Origin: Streptomyces rimosus
GTDB lineage: Bacteria; Actinomycetota; Actinomycetes; Streptomycetales; Streptomycetaceae
Direction of reading: 5' to 3'
NCBI RefSeq assembly: GCF_008704655.1
Contig: NZ_CP023688.1
Location: 6,578,001 to 6,642,000, forward strand
Length of the DNA: 64,000 bases
The translations under genes were made by a program, and so were the position numbers. The notes below the pieces were generated by a model. It made no database searches, was not told the DNA's origin, and worked only from the letters and a program-made list of their open reading frames with translations. Of the stretch, positions 33,937-42,733 are shown piece after piece (position 1 is the stretch's first letter; each line of letters starts with the position of its first letter).

Positions 33937-34769
33937 CACGCGAGGACGGAACGGACCTCGGCGCTGGTCGGCCGGTCGCCCGGTACGGGGCTCAGCATGG
34001 CCTCGATCAGCTTGCCGAACAGGCCCGGGACGCTCACCGGGTGGTACGGGGCGGTGGCCACGGCCTTCCGCTGTACGGCGCGCGGCGCGTCGCCCGGACA
34101 GGCCACGTGCCGCCGTCCCGTCGCGCTGACGAGGAAAGCGACGCCCAGCGCGTAAACGTCCGATGCGATGGTGGGCACCGCTGTTCCCGTTTCCAGAATG
34201 CTCCGGGACATTTCCGGGCTCTCGTAAGGGATGACGCTTCCCGGATACGGGAAATCGACCGCGTCCGGCACCGGCCCGCCCTGCGCCAGGGCGAAGCCGA
34301 TGAGCGTGGCGGTGCCGTCGGGGCCGATGACGACGTGCGCCGGATGAATGTCCCCGTGGACCCACCCCGCCCCGTGCAGCACGGCGAGCGCGTCGGCACA
34401 CGCGTGCGCGGCGTCGAGGGGCGCGGGGCTCCCGCCGTCGCGCTGCGGCTCCCACAATTCGTAGAGGCTGGTGCCCTCGTGCCACGGCTGCGCGTTCCAG
34501 GTTCCGTACGGCCACGTCCCGTAGACCGCGAACATATCCAGGAGCTGGAGGACCACGGCCTCGCGGGCCGGGGCCACACCGGTCCAGTCCTGTCCGGGGT
34601 GCTCGTCCGTCTCGGGTACGGGGCGCCCGACCTTCACGGCGTACCGCTCCGCCGCGGTCCGTACGTCCCAGACGGTGGACCCGCGGCGATTGGTCACCAG
34701 GCGCACCCCGGTCGGGGTGAGGGCCACGGCCACGCCGCGCGGGAGGGGGCAGGGTGAGCAGGGTTCCAC
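33927..34769 (-). CDS. Protein-kinase-like protein with degenerate active site
   Basis: A 280-residue protein with a kinase fold. The ATP-site Lys is probably in YAVKVGRP, the catalytic loop reads HGDIHPAHVVI (HGD form), and the position of the DFG motif reads IGFALAQ, so the metal-binding Asp is missing. A later block ASDVYALGVAFLVSATG resembles the helix F region of Ser/Thr kinases. It may be a pseudokinase, or an atypical kinase. It is next to a small Cys-containing protein gene and an XRE-TPR regulator. The GTG start at 34769 has GGAAGGG upstream. Confidence 0.7.
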   Translation of the reverse strand: MEPCSPCPLPRGVAVALTPTGVRLVTNRRGSTVWDVRTAAERYAVKVGRPVPETDEHPGQDWTGVAPAREAVVLQLLDMFAVYGTWPYGTWNAQPWHEGTSLYELWEPQRDGGSPAPLDAAHACADALAVLHGAGWVHGDIHPAHVVIGPDGTATLIGFALAQGGPVPDAVDFPYPGSVIPYESPEMSRSILETGTAVPTIASDVYALGVAFLVSATGRRHVACPGDAPRAVQRKAVATAPYHPVSVPGLFGKLIEAMLSPVPGDRPTSAEVRSVLACQR

Positions 34770-34787
34770 GGTGCCGGTCCCTTCCGG

Positions 34788-34994
34788 TCAGGCCTTCGGC
34801 GCGCGGATGGTGCGCGGCCGTCGGACGAGCTCGTCGAACCGGACGTGCGCCCCGCACGTCTCCCGCGCGTGCTTCGCCGCCCACACGTCCAGCGCCCGCG
34901 GGTCGCTGACCCGGGGCGAGCGGGCCCAGCAGGGACCGGACACGTCTTCGTGTACGCATTCCAGGCGGTAGGTGGCGGGCTGTTCCGAGGTCAT
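34788..34994 (-). CDS. Small cysteine-containing protein of unknown function
   Basis: A 68-residue protein with three cysteines (LECVHED, GPCWARS, ETCGAHV) and a basic C-terminus (RRPRTIRAPKA). The ATG at 34994 follows AAGGAGCGG, a strong ribosome site, and its stop is 18 bases from the start of the kinase-like gene, so they likely form an operon. Similar small proteins often lie beside XRE-type regulators in Streptomyces, and here one is divergent on the other side. Function unknown. Confidence 0.68.
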   Translation of the reverse strand: MTSEQPATYRLECVHEDVSGPCWARSPRVSDPRALDVWAAKHARETCGAHVRFDELVRRPRTIRAPKA

Positions 34995-35108
34995 GTTCCG
35001 CTCCTTGCGTGTGACGGATTTCCGACCAGCCAACTCCGGTACGTAATGCGGCGGTACGGTGCTCACGCAGGCGCGGTTTTAATGCCTTTAAAATGGAGTT
35101 GAGCGGCC

Positions 35109-36437
35109 ATGACGCAGCGGACACCGAACTGCGCGTTGCAAGGTCTCTTCGCAGAGAGCGGCTGGACCCTCGATCAGTGCGCGCGAGCGGTGAACCGGGT
35201 GGGCACCGAGGTCAGCAGACGCCTGCGGTACAACGAATCCGCCGTGCACCACTGGCTCGGCGGGACCCTGCCGCGAGAGCCCGTGCGCCGCATCATCCTC
35301 GAAGCGTTCTCCCGGCGGCTCAACCGCCCCGTCACCCATGCGCAGGCGGGTTTTCCCGTACCGGCCGGTCAAACGTCCGAATTCGTGGGTACGGTGGAAG
35401 GGCTGGTCGAACTGGGGAGCATGGACGTGGACCCATCGCGACGTGGACTGCTGGGTGCTGGGCTCTTCTCCGTCGCCTTGACCATTCCCGGCTGGCAGGA
35501 CGTCGTAGCCAGAGCGGAAGGAATCCAGACCGGGGCAAGCGCCCACATCGGCATGAACGACGTGCGGATGGTCATCGCCATGACGGAGCGGCTGTCGGAG
35601 TTGGACGACGAATTCGGCGGGCGCTACGCACGGCCTTTGGCGGCGTCTTTCCTGATCAATACAGTGGTGCCGGCCCTTGGCGCGGGTGGCTCGGACGAGG
35701 TCCGAAAGGCCATGCGGTCCGCCGCTTCGGACCTGTGCTATCTCGCCGGTTACATGGCTGTGGACGAGGGCGAACAGCACCTGGCCCAGCGGTACTACGT
35801 CAAAGCACTGGAGCTCGCCGGGGCGGCGAACGACCCCCTCACGTACAGCACGACCCTTCGTGGCATGAGCGTGCAGGCCGTCGACCTCGGCCACGGCGCC
35901 GAAGCCATGCGGCTCGCGGATGCCGCTGCCGCCGCGTCACCGGAGGTCGGGCCGCGGATGCGGGCGTTCCTGGCAGGGCAGCAGGCGCATGCGGCGGCGC
36001 AGACGGGGGACCGGGCAGGCGCGCTGAGTCACATCCGCGAGGCGGAAGTCGCGATGGAAAAGGCCGAGTCGCGGGCCCAGACGTTCCGCTCGTACGATCC
36101 CGCGTCGCTCCAGTACCACGTCAGCCAGGTGCGCTACGAACTCGGCGACAGGGCCGGGGCCGTCAAGGCGCTGGAGGAGTCGGACCGCGTACGCCTCAGC
36201 GTGTTCCGGCGCAGTCGCGTTCACCGACGTGGCCTACTCGCCGAACGCCAGTTGCAGCTGGGCCACCTGGAAGCCGCCTGCCACACCTGGAACCTGGCCC
36301 TGGACGACTACCCCCTGGTGAAGTCAGGCCGAGCCGACGACCGTATGCGGCGCATGGCCGCGTTCATCCGTCCGTACCGGAAGAACGCCGCCGCCCGCGC
36401 GCTGTACGAGCGGGCCCGGCCGCTGCTCAAGGTCTAG
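35109..36437 (+). CDS. HTH regulator with C-terminal TPR-like repeats
   Basis: A 442-residue protein: an N-terminal XRE-like DNA-binding region (LDQCARAVNRVG, ESAVHHWLGGTLPREPVRRIILEAF) followed by about 320 residues of helical repeats (ALELAGAANDPLTYSTTLRG, AAAQTGDRAGALSHIREAE, RYELGDRAGAVKALEESD) that form a TPR array. Such proteins in Streptomyces are thought to be regulators of development or small-peptide responses. The promoter gap is unusually AT-rich (TTTTAATGCCTTTAAAAT). It is divergent from the small Cys protein and kinase-like gene. Confidence 0.82.
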   Translation: MTQRTPNCALQGLFAESGWTLDQCARAVNRVGTEVSRRLRYNESAVHHWLGGTLPREPVRRIILEAFSRRLNRPVTHAQAGFPVPAGQTSEFVGTVEGLVELGSMDVDPSRRGLLGAGLFSVALTIPGWQDVVARAEGIQTGASAHIGMNDVRMVIAMTERLSELDDEFGGRYARPLAASFLINTVVPALGAGGSDEVRKAMRSAASDLCYLAGYMAVDEGEQHLAQRYYVKALELAGAANDPLTYSTTLRGMSVQAVDLGHGAEAMRLADAAAAASPEVGPRMRAFLAGQQAHAAAQTGDRAGALSHIREAEVAMEKAESRAQTFRSYDPASLQYHVSQVRYELGDRAGAVKALEESDRVRLSVFRRSRVHRRGLLAERQLQLGHLEAACHTWNLALDDYPLVKSGRADDRMRRMAAFIRPYRKNAAARALYERARPLLKV

Positions 36438-36440
36438 TGC

Positions 36441-37097
36441 TCAGAGGTGGGAGCTGATCACGCCACCGGCGCTGAGCACGATGTACACGCCGTTGGCGAC
36501 GCCGCCGGTGTCGTGCTGGTTGGCGTCCAGCGTGCCTACCACGCCGTCGTGGCCGATGATCTGTGCGCGGTAGTGGAGTTCGCCGACCTTGGTGACCTTG
36601 GCCGTCCAGCCGCCCGCGAGCTTGAAGGTGCCCGGGCCCTGGTGTTCGCCGCCCATCCAGGCGTGGACCTGGCCGTCGAGCGTGAGCACGACGTACATGC
36701 CGTTGGCGTCGAGGCCGGTGTCCTTGCCGTTGGCCTCCAGCGTGGCCAGGACCGCGCCGCGGTTGATGATCTTGACGCGGTAGTGCTGCTCGCCGAGCTT
36801 GGAGATCTGGGCCTTGCTGCCGTCCGGCAGGGGCTGGGTGCGGACCGGGGACGACTTCTTGGCCGTGACGCCCGCCTTGGACTCGGCGGCGGCCATGCCC
36901 ATGTCGGTGCCGCTCGTGGCGGCCTGGTTCGTGGCGGCCTGGTTCGTGGTGGCTTGGCTCGTGGCGGCGGCCTTGGTGCCGGTGGAGTCCGAGCCGGAGC
37001 AGGCGGTCAGGGTCAGGCCGGCGGTGGCGATCAGGGCCGCGGCGGCGACGCGCAGGGTGCGGCGGCGGGCGGTGCGGGCGGTGGCGCTGGAGCTCAT
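36441..37097 (-). CDS. Lipoprotein with two internal repeats
   Basis: A 218-residue secreted lipoprotein with a signal peptide and lipobox LTAC (Cys33). A low-complexity stretch has TTNQAATNQAAT repeats. Two homologous domains follow at about residues 95-150 (GEQHYRVKIINRGAVLATLEANGKDT) and 165-218 (GELHYRAQIIGHDGVVGTLDANQHDT), so an internal duplication is clear. The repeated YVVL and YIVLS strands suggest a small beta domain that may bind a wall component. It ends four bases from the stop of the convergent TPR regulator. Function unknown. Confidence 0.78.
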   Translation of the reverse strand: MSSSATARTARRRTLRVAAAALIATAGLTLTACSGSDSTGTKAAATSQATTNQAATNQAATSGTDMGMAAAESKAGVTAKKSSPVRTQPLPDGSKAQISKLGEQHYRVKIINRGAVLATLEANGKDTGLDANGMYVVLTLDGQVHAWMGGEHQGPGTFKLAGGWTAKVTKVGELHYRAQIIGHDGVVGTLDANQHDTGGVANGVYIVLSAGGVISSHL

Positions 37098-37197
37098 TTC
37101 GGGTCCCCCAGGGGTGGTCGGTGACGTTCTCTCCTCGGTACGTCACCGATCTTGTCCGGGGCCGCTATCGCAGGACTGGCGCTCCGCTAACACCTGG

Positions 37198-37863
37198 CTA
37201 ACACGGACGCGGCCGCTGCTGCACCGCGGTCAGGGCGCGTATGACGAGGACACCGGCCACGGCCGCGCCCACGACCGCCGCGTCGGCCACCAGCAGGAGC
37301 CGTACGTCCGTGTAGGCGCGCGCGATGACGTCGTCCGTCGTGGAGTTGGTGTACATCAGCCCGAGCCCGCTCAGCATTCCGGCCAGCCACAGCCCCCACC
37401 ACCAGTTCACGGCGCGCGGCAGCCGCTCTCCGGGGGCGCTCTGCTGATGGACGTCCGCGACGATTCCGCGCGGCACCCACAGGTTCATGACGGGCACGAT
37501 CCAGCCCAGGTAGACCCACGGCCCGGAGTAGCGCGGCGGCTGTCCCGACAGGACGCGCGCGTTGTCCCGTACGCGCAGCAGCCACGCCAGGAAGGCGATC
37601 GCGCACAGCAGCGTGGCCACGTCCCCCAGCGTGGTGATGATGTGGTACGCGTCCTCCAGCCCGGTCAGCGGGCGGTGCCGGCCGTTGCCCTGGTCCGGGG
37701 GCCCGGAGGACGGCTGCCCCGTCGTGGCGAGCCGGACCTGCCACACGGCCCGGACCACCCAGGCGGCGCCGACGAGGATCAAGCCGGTGATCGCGGTACC
37801 GGCCGCGCCCCGGACGGGCTGCAGAGCGGGGTGCGCAGTGGGCTGTGGGGTGTCATCGTTCAC
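37198..37863 (-). CDS. DUF4328-like membrane protein
   Basis: A 221-residue protein with about five hydrophobic helices and the DUF4328-type motif WVYLGWIVPVMNLWVPRGIVADVHQQS, followed by WWWGLWLAG. Function unknown. The start is ambiguous: I chose GTG at 37863 because AGGA lies at good distance, but GTG codons at 37881 and 37890 are also in frame. It lies 43 bases after a DesK-like kinase gene on the same strand and may be co-transcribed with it. Confidence 0.78.
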   Translation of the reverse strand: MNDDTPQPTAHPALQPVRGAAGTAITGLILVGAAWVVRAVWQVRLATTGQPSSGPPDQGNGRHRPLTGLEDAYHIITTLGDVATLLCAIAFLAWLLRVRDNARVLSGQPPRYSGPWVYLGWIVPVMNLWVPRGIVADVHQQSAPGERLPRAVNWWWGLWLAGMLSGLGLMYTNSTTDDVIARAYTDVRLLLVADAAVVGAAVAGVLVIRALTAVQQRPRPC

Positions 37864-37906
37864 GCGATCATCCTGGCTCACGGCGAGCACCTGATGCCAA
37901 CCATGA

Positions 37907-39280
37907 TCACTGACGCGCTGTCACCTCTTCCCCCTCCACCTCCTCACTGTCCACCGGCAGCTCCACCACCAGCCGGAACCCCCGCCGCCCGTCCGGCCCG
38001 GAGTCCAGCGTGCCCCCGGCCGCCGCGAGGCGTTCCGTCAGGCCCTTGAGGCCGGTGCCTCCGGAGGTGGCGGGCGTCGCGGACGGCGCGGCGGGGCCAC
38101 GGCCGTCGTCGGTGATCGTCAGGCGGGCACGCCCGGCGGAGGCGTCGGTACGGACCTCGATCTCGCAGCGCGTGGCGCCGCTGTGGCGCACGGCGTTGGT
38201 GACGCCCTCGCGCACCACCCAGCCGAGCAGCGCGCTCGCCTGCGGGGGCAGCGGCGGGCCGGACTCGCGGACGACGGGTTCGATGCCGGCGGCCTGGAGG
38301 GCGGAGCGGGCGCGGTCCAGTTCCGTACCGAGACTGCCCTCGCGGTAGCCGGTCACCGCCTCGCGGATCTCGGTCAGCGCCTGGCGGCCCACCGCCTCGA
38401 TGTCGGCGGCCTGGCTCAGTGCTGCGTCCACGTCGCGCGGCGCCAGCCGCCGTACCGCCTCCGCCTTGACGACGATCACCGAGAGGGTGTGCCCGAGCAG
38501 ATCGTGCAGATCGCGGGAGAAGCGCAGGCGCTCCTTCTCCACCGCGGTGCGGGCCAGTTCCTGGCGGGTGGCGTCGAGCTGCTTGATGGTGTCGAAGAGG
38601 CTCAGGACAGTGGCGGCGATCATGCCGGAGAAGAAGGTGCCGTAGCCGATGGCGGTGGACATCCAGTGGTCGCCGAAGCGCCAGCCCGCGATGGTGCCCG
38701 CCGAGCCGCTGATGACGATCAGCACGATGAAGTGAGGTTTGCCGCGCAGCGACCGGACCGCACCGGAGGCCAGCGACAGGAGCGGGAAGAACAGCATCCA
38801 GGCGTGGCCGAAGGTGAGCGCGATGGCGTAGGTGACCGCGGTCAGGGCGGCGAAGCCGTACAGGGGGACCCGGGAGTCGCGGTAGCGCGGGTTGAAGGCC
38901 GAGAAGACGACGAAGATGTAGATCGAGTTGAAGGCGAGCAGGCCGAGACCGGCCAGCCAGGTGTTCTGGTCCTTGCCGCTGACGATGTTGGACAGGGCGC
39001 CGATGCCCATCAGCAGCCACGGCAGGAAGGTCTGGGGGCGCGGGCCCCTGCCCTTGGGGTACCGGGAGGACTCACGGCCGCGGCGGTCCGTGGCCACCGC
39101 GACCTCGCCCGGGTCGAGCAGGCCGCTCCAGCCCGGGGCGGCGGGCTTGCGGGTACGGCTACGGGTACGCAGACGGGTGCGGAACCGGCCGGGACCGCCG
39201 CAACCGTCGTCCGGTCCGCCGCCCCACCCGCCGTCCCGCTCGTCGCGCCCGTTCTTGTCGGTCTGCCGGTTCCTGCGCAC
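37907..39280 (-). CDS. DesK/NarX-like sensor histidine kinase
   Basis: A 457-residue membrane kinase. A basic, Arg-rich N-terminus of about 80 residues is followed by six hydrophobic helices (residues 84-228) that may sense membrane state. The HisKA_3 domain carries the phosphoacceptor His259 in FSRDLHDLLGHTLSVIVVK, and the HATPase domain has the N-box EGVTNAVRHS and DDGRG. No response regulator gene adjoins it, which is unusual for this family. The nearest regulator of matching type is at 31591-32247. Confidence 0.9.
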   Translation of the reverse strand: MRRNRQTDKNGRDERDGGWGGGPDDGCGGPGRFRTRLRTRSRTRKPAAPGWSGLLDPGEVAVATDRRGRESSRYPKGRGPRPQTFLPWLLMGIGALSNIVSGKDQNTWLAGLGLLAFNSIYIFVVFSAFNPRYRDSRVPLYGFAALTAVTYAIALTFGHAWMLFFPLLSLASGAVRSLRGKPHFIVLIVISGSAGTIAGWRFGDHWMSTAIGYGTFFSGMIAATVLSLFDTIKQLDATRQELARTAVEKERLRFSRDLHDLLGHTLSVIVVKAEAVRRLAPRDVDAALSQAADIEAVGRQALTEIREAVTGYREGSLGTELDRARSALQAAGIEPVVRESGPPLPPQASALLGWVVREGVTNAVRHSGATRCEIEVRTDASAGRARLTITDDGRGPAAPSATPATSGGTGLKGLTERLAAAGGTLDSGPDGRRGFRLVVELPVDSEEVEGEEVTARQ

Positions 39281-39510
39281 GTTCCGTACTGCCTCTTCCC
39301 TGTTCCGCGCCGCTTTCCGTGCTCCGCCGCACTCCGCCGCGCTCTGTTCCCGACGCTACCGAGGCTGCCGCCGGCCCGGCAGTGGTGAATGTACGCGGCC
39401 GACGGGGACAAATGTCATGGACGCGGGCGGGTCGGAACAGCGCGGTCACCTGACGGGGCGTCAGGGGTTCCCGGCTCCTGCCGGATCGGCTATACATGGA
39501 AACCGTCGGA
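39281..39510. other. Divergent promoter region, kinase side
   Basis: No gene is supported here. The only notable short element is GACAAATGTC at 39407, a dyad placed where the kinase promoter is expected. It could be a binding site for the kinase's own regulator, but a ten-base dyad can occur by chance. Confidence 0.4.
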
Positions 39511-39524
39511 TAGAACGCGTTCTA
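39511..39524. promoter_or_regulatory. KstR-type operator, perfect palindrome
   Basis: TAGAACGCGTTCTA is a perfect 14-base palindrome and matches TNNAACNNGTTNNA fully. A second half-like TTCTAGAAC overlaps its right side. It lies 138 bases upstream of the MaoC-ADH-SDR operon and 230 bases upstream of the divergent kinase gene. The 39525-39662 stretch holds no supported gene. This is the best KstR-type site in the window. Confidence 0.82.
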
Positions 39525-39662
39525 GAACGGGACGCCCGGGTACGGTCGCCGGCCATGGCCGCACCGGACCCCGGACCGCCGACCGCAGGCGACCCCGGCA
39601 CGGCCGACGGTGCGGACGGCCGCGTCGGGGTCTTCACACCGTGGTGAAGGAGCAGCAGCCCC

Positions 39663-40529
39663 ATGCCCATCGACGCCGCCCAGGCCACCTCCGCCGAGCC
39701 GCGGACCACCGACCTCGCCTGGGAACCCAAGGACGTCCTGCTCTACCACCTCGGCATCGGCGCCGGCGTGCCCGCCACCGACCCCGGCGAGCTGCGCTAC
39801 ACCCTGGAGAGCAAGCTGCACGTACTGCCCAGCTTCGCCACGGTGGCGGGCGGCGGCATGGCGCTGGCGGGCGGCCTCGGCGCGCCGGGTATCGACGTGG
39901 ACCTGGCCGCCGTCCTGCACGGCGGCCAGACCGTGACGCTGCACCGGCCCATTCCCGTACGGGGGCGGGCCGTCCAGACGTCCACCGTCCCGGCCGTGTA
40001 CGACAAGGGGAAGGCCGCGGTCATCGTGCTGCGTACCGAGACGGCCGACGACGACGGGCCGCTCTGGACGTGCGACACGCAGATCTTCGTCAAGGGAGAG
40101 GGCGGGTTCGGCGGGGAGCGGGGGCCGTCCAGCCGGCCGACGCTGCCCGAGCGCGCGCCGGACCGTACCGTCGAGCGGCACGTACGAGAGGACCAGGCGC
40201 TGCTCTACCGCCTGTCCGGCGACTGGAACCCGCTGCACGCCGACCCCGACTTCGCCAAGCTCGCCGGCTTCGACCGGCCGATCCTGCACGGACTCTGCAC
40301 GTATGGCATCACGCTGAAGGCGGTGGTGGACGAGGTGCTGGACGGCGACGTGGCGCGCGTCGCCGCGTACTCGACCCGGTTCGCAGGGGTGGTCTTCCCC
40401 GGCGAGACGCTGCGCGTACGCATGTGGCAGGAGCCCGGACGGGTCCTGGTGTCGGTCACGGCGGCCGACCGGGACGACGCGCCGGTTCTGGTGGACACCG
40501 CCGTCACCATCAGCCCGTCGGGCGTGTAA
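39663..40529 (+). CDS. MaoC-family enoyl-CoA hydratase (double hot-dog)
   Basis: A 288-residue (R)-specific hydratase that adds water to trans-2-enoyl-CoA. It has two hot-dog domains. The C-terminal one contains the hydratase-2 motif SGDWNPLHADPDFAKLAGFDRPILHGLCTYG, with the catalytic Asp and His; the N-terminal domain is the degenerate substrate-cradle half. The length matches mycobacterial Hsd4B-type enzymes (about 286 residues) that hydrate the sterol side chain, and a perfect KstR-type site precedes the gene. It heads a three-gene operon with an alcohol dehydrogenase and an SDR. Confidence 0.9.
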   Translation: MPIDAAQATSAEPRTTDLAWEPKDVLLYHLGIGAGVPATDPGELRYTLESKLHVLPSFATVAGGGMALAGGLGAPGIDVDLAAVLHGGQTVTLHRPIPVRGRAVQTSTVPAVYDKGKAAVIVLRTETADDDGPLWTCDTQIFVKGEGGFGGERGPSSRPTLPERAPDRTVERHVREDQALLYRLSGDWNPLHADPDFAKLAGFDRPILHGLCTYGITLKAVVDEVLDGDVARVAAYSTRFAGVVFPGETLRVRMWQEPGRVLVSVTAADRDDAPVLVDTAVTISPSGV

Positions 40530-40599
40530 GGACATTCCCGGGCCGGCCCGGCCCGGCAGCTGATCATCCGACCCCGCCGCCCCGCGAAGGGAGCGCACC

Positions 40600-41685
40600 A
40601 TGCGCGCAGCGATTCAGCACCAGACAGGGCAGGAGAAGCTGGAAGTCCTCGACGGTATCGAGGCGGTGGGGTTCGGGCCGGGCAAGGTGCGCATCCGCAT
40701 CCGGGCGACCGGGCTGTGCCACTCGGACCTGTCCGCGATGAGCGGGGTGCTGCCGCAGCCCGCGCCGTTCGTCCCCGGGCACGAGGGCGCGGGCGAGATC
40801 ACGGAGGTGGGCGAGGGCGTCCAGGGGCTCGCGGCCGGCGACCGGGTGCTGATGTGCTGGCTGCCCGCCTGCGGTACGTGTCCGTCCTGCAAGCGCGGCC
40901 AGACCCGGCTGTGCCTGGCCGGGTTCATGAACGCCGGGACCCCCAACTTCCGCCGCCCCGGCGCCGACCCGTCGGACGTCTTCGGCTTCGCGGGCACCGG
41001 CACCTTCGCCGAGGAAGTGGTGGTCGCGGCCAACTGCGCCGTACCGATCCCGGACGACGTGCCGTACGAGATCGCGGCGCTGATCGGCTGCGGGGTGACG
41101 ACGGGGCTGGGCGCCGCCATGAACACCGCGCGGGTCGAGCCCGGGGCGTCCGTCGCGGTGATCGGCTGCGGCGGCGTCGGGATCTCGGCCGTCCAGGGCG
41201 CGCGGGTGTGCGGGGCCGCGCAGATCGTCGCGGTGGACCCGGTGGCCGCGCGCCGCGAGGCGGCGCTGCGCTTCGGCGCCACGGAAGCGGTCGCCCCGGA
41301 GGAGCTGGCCGACGCCAAACAGCGGGTCACCGCAGGTGAGGGCTTCGACTACGTCTTCGAGGTCGTCGGCAGGTCCGCCACGGCGCGGACCGCCTACGAG
41401 GCGACGCGGCGCGGCGGCACACTCTGCGTGGTCGGCGCGGGCGCGATGGACGACCACTTCCAGGTCAACATGTTCGAGCTGTTCTTCGACGAGAAGCGCA
41501 TCCTGCCGTCGCTGTACGGGGGCGGGGACGTGCTGCGCTCGTACGAGCGGGCCATCTCCTTGTGGCGGGCTGGCCGGATCGACCTGGCAGGGCTGATCAC
41601 CCACCGGGTGCGGCTCACCGAGATCAACGAGGCGCTGGAGCAGATGCGGACCGGCGTGGCGCTCCGTACGTGCATCGAGATGTGA
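40600..41685 (+). CDS. Zinc-dependent alcohol dehydrogenase (class III-like)
   Basis: A 361-residue medium-chain dehydrogenase with catalytic zinc ligands in GLCHSDL and GHEGAGEI, the structural-zinc lobe PACGTCPSCKRGQTRLC (four Cys), and the NAD-binding VIGCGGVGISAVQG. It would oxidise an alcohol to an aldehyde or ketone. The context between a MaoC hydratase and an SDR behind a KstR-type site suggests a sterol-derived or long-chain alcohol, which is inference. The ATG follows GAAGGGAG. Confidence 0.92.
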   Translation: MRAAIQHQTGQEKLEVLDGIEAVGFGPGKVRIRIRATGLCHSDLSAMSGVLPQPAPFVPGHEGAGEITEVGEGVQGLAAGDRVLMCWLPACGTCPSCKRGQTRLCLAGFMNAGTPNFRRPGADPSDVFGFAGTGTFAEEVVVAANCAVPIPDDVPYEIAALIGCGVTTGLGAAMNTARVEPGASVAVIGCGGVGISAVQGARVCGAAQIVAVDPVAARREAALRFGATEAVAPEELADAKQRVTAGEGFDYVFEVVGRSATARTAYEATRRGGTLCVVGAGAMDDHFQVNMFELFFDEKRILPSLYGGGDVLRSYERAISLWRAGRIDLAGLITHRVRLTEINEALEQMRTGVALRTCIEM

Positions 41686-41749
41686 TCGCGAGATGTGATC
41701 CGCCCCGGCGTGGGCGCGACGCCCCGACGAACGAGAGGAAGCCGACCAC

Positions 41750-42703
41750 GTGAGCGCTCCCACTGAACGGCCGCTCGACGGACTGACCGCGATCGTCACC
41801 GGCGCCGCCCGCGGCCTGGGCCGGGCGGAGGCGCGCGAACTCGCGCGGCTCGGCGCGGCCGTCGTCGTCAACGACTACGGGCAGCCCGGCCGCGACGGCT
41901 CCGGCGCGGCGTCGGCGGCCCCGGCCGAGGAGACCGCCGAGGAGATCCGCGCCGCGGGCGGCGAGGCCGTCGCGCACGTCGGCGATGTCGCCGACCACGA
42001 GACGGCCCGCGACCTGGTCCAACAGGCCGTCGCACGCTGGGGAAAACTGGACATCCTGGTCAACAACGCGGGCATCCTGCGCGACCGGATGGTCTTCTCC
42101 ATGACCGAGGACGAGTGGGACTCGGTGATCCGCGTGCACCTGAAGGGGCACTTCAACACCACCCGCTTCGCCGCCGCCCACTGGCGCGAGCGCTCCAAGG
42201 CCGCCGGTGCCGCCGTGTACGGGCGGATCGTCAACACCTCCTCCGAGGCGTTCCTCGCGGGCTCGGCGGGCCAGCCCAACTACGCGGCGGCCAAGGGCGG
42301 CATCGTCGGCCTCACCACGTCCTCGGCCCTCGCGCTGGCCAAGTACGGCGTCACCGTCAACGCCATCTGTCCCCGCGCCCGCACCCGGATGACCGAGGAC
42401 GTGTTCGCCGGGTTCGAGGTCCCGGCGGACGGGGCCCTCGACCCGCTGGCGCCCGAGCATGTCGCGCCGCTGGTCGGCTACCTGGCCTCACCCGCCGCGG
42501 CGCGGCTCAACGGGCAGCTGCTCGTGGTGCACGGCGGCATGGTCGCGGTGGTCGAACGGCCCAAGGTGGCGGCCCAGTTCGACACGGCGAAGGACGCGTT
42601 CACGTACGCCGAACTGGACGGCCTGCTGACGCCGTACTACGAGGAACGCCCGCCGAACGAGACGTTCGCGGCGGCGGAGGTGCTGGGCCTGAAGAGGCGC
42701 TGA
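41750..42703 (+). CDS. SDR-family oxidoreductase (Hsd4A/FabG-like)
   Basis: A 317-residue short-chain dehydrogenase with VTGAARGLGRAEARELA, the NNAGI motif, catalytic Ser in NTSSEAF and YAAAK, and an extended C-terminal part after the core. The length and style match the hydroxyacyl-CoA dehydrogenase/17-beta-hydroxysteroid dehydrogenase branch to which mycobacterial Hsd4A (317 residues) belongs. With the MaoC hydratase it would supply consecutive steps of beta-oxidation. It starts 64 bases after the alcohol dehydrogenase; the GTG follows GAGAGGAAG. Confidence 0.9.
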   Translation: MSAPTERPLDGLTAIVTGAARGLGRAEARELARLGAAVVVNDYGQPGRDGSGAASAAPAEETAEEIRAAGGEAVAHVGDVADHETARDLVQQAVARWGKLDILVNNAGILRDRMVFSMTEDEWDSVIRVHLKGHFNTTRFAAAHWRERSKAAGAAVYGRIVNTSSEAFLAGSAGQPNYAAAKGGIVGLTTSSALALAKYGVTVNAICPRARTRMTEDVFAGFEVPADGALDPLAPEHVAPLVGYLASPAAARLNGQLLVVHGGMVAVVERPKVAAQFDTAKDAFTYAELDGLLTPYYEERPPNETFAAAEVLGLKRR

Positions 42704-42722
42704 GGCTGAAGAGGCGCTGAGG
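42689..42722. repeat. 17-base tandem duplication over the SDR stop codon
   Basis: CTGAAGAGGCGCTGAGG occurs twice in direct succession (42689 and 42706). The first copy contains the natural stop of the SDR gene, so the second lies just after it and does not change the protein. It looks like a recent replication slip. Confidence 0.85.
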
Positions 42723-42733
42723 CTCCGAGCCGG

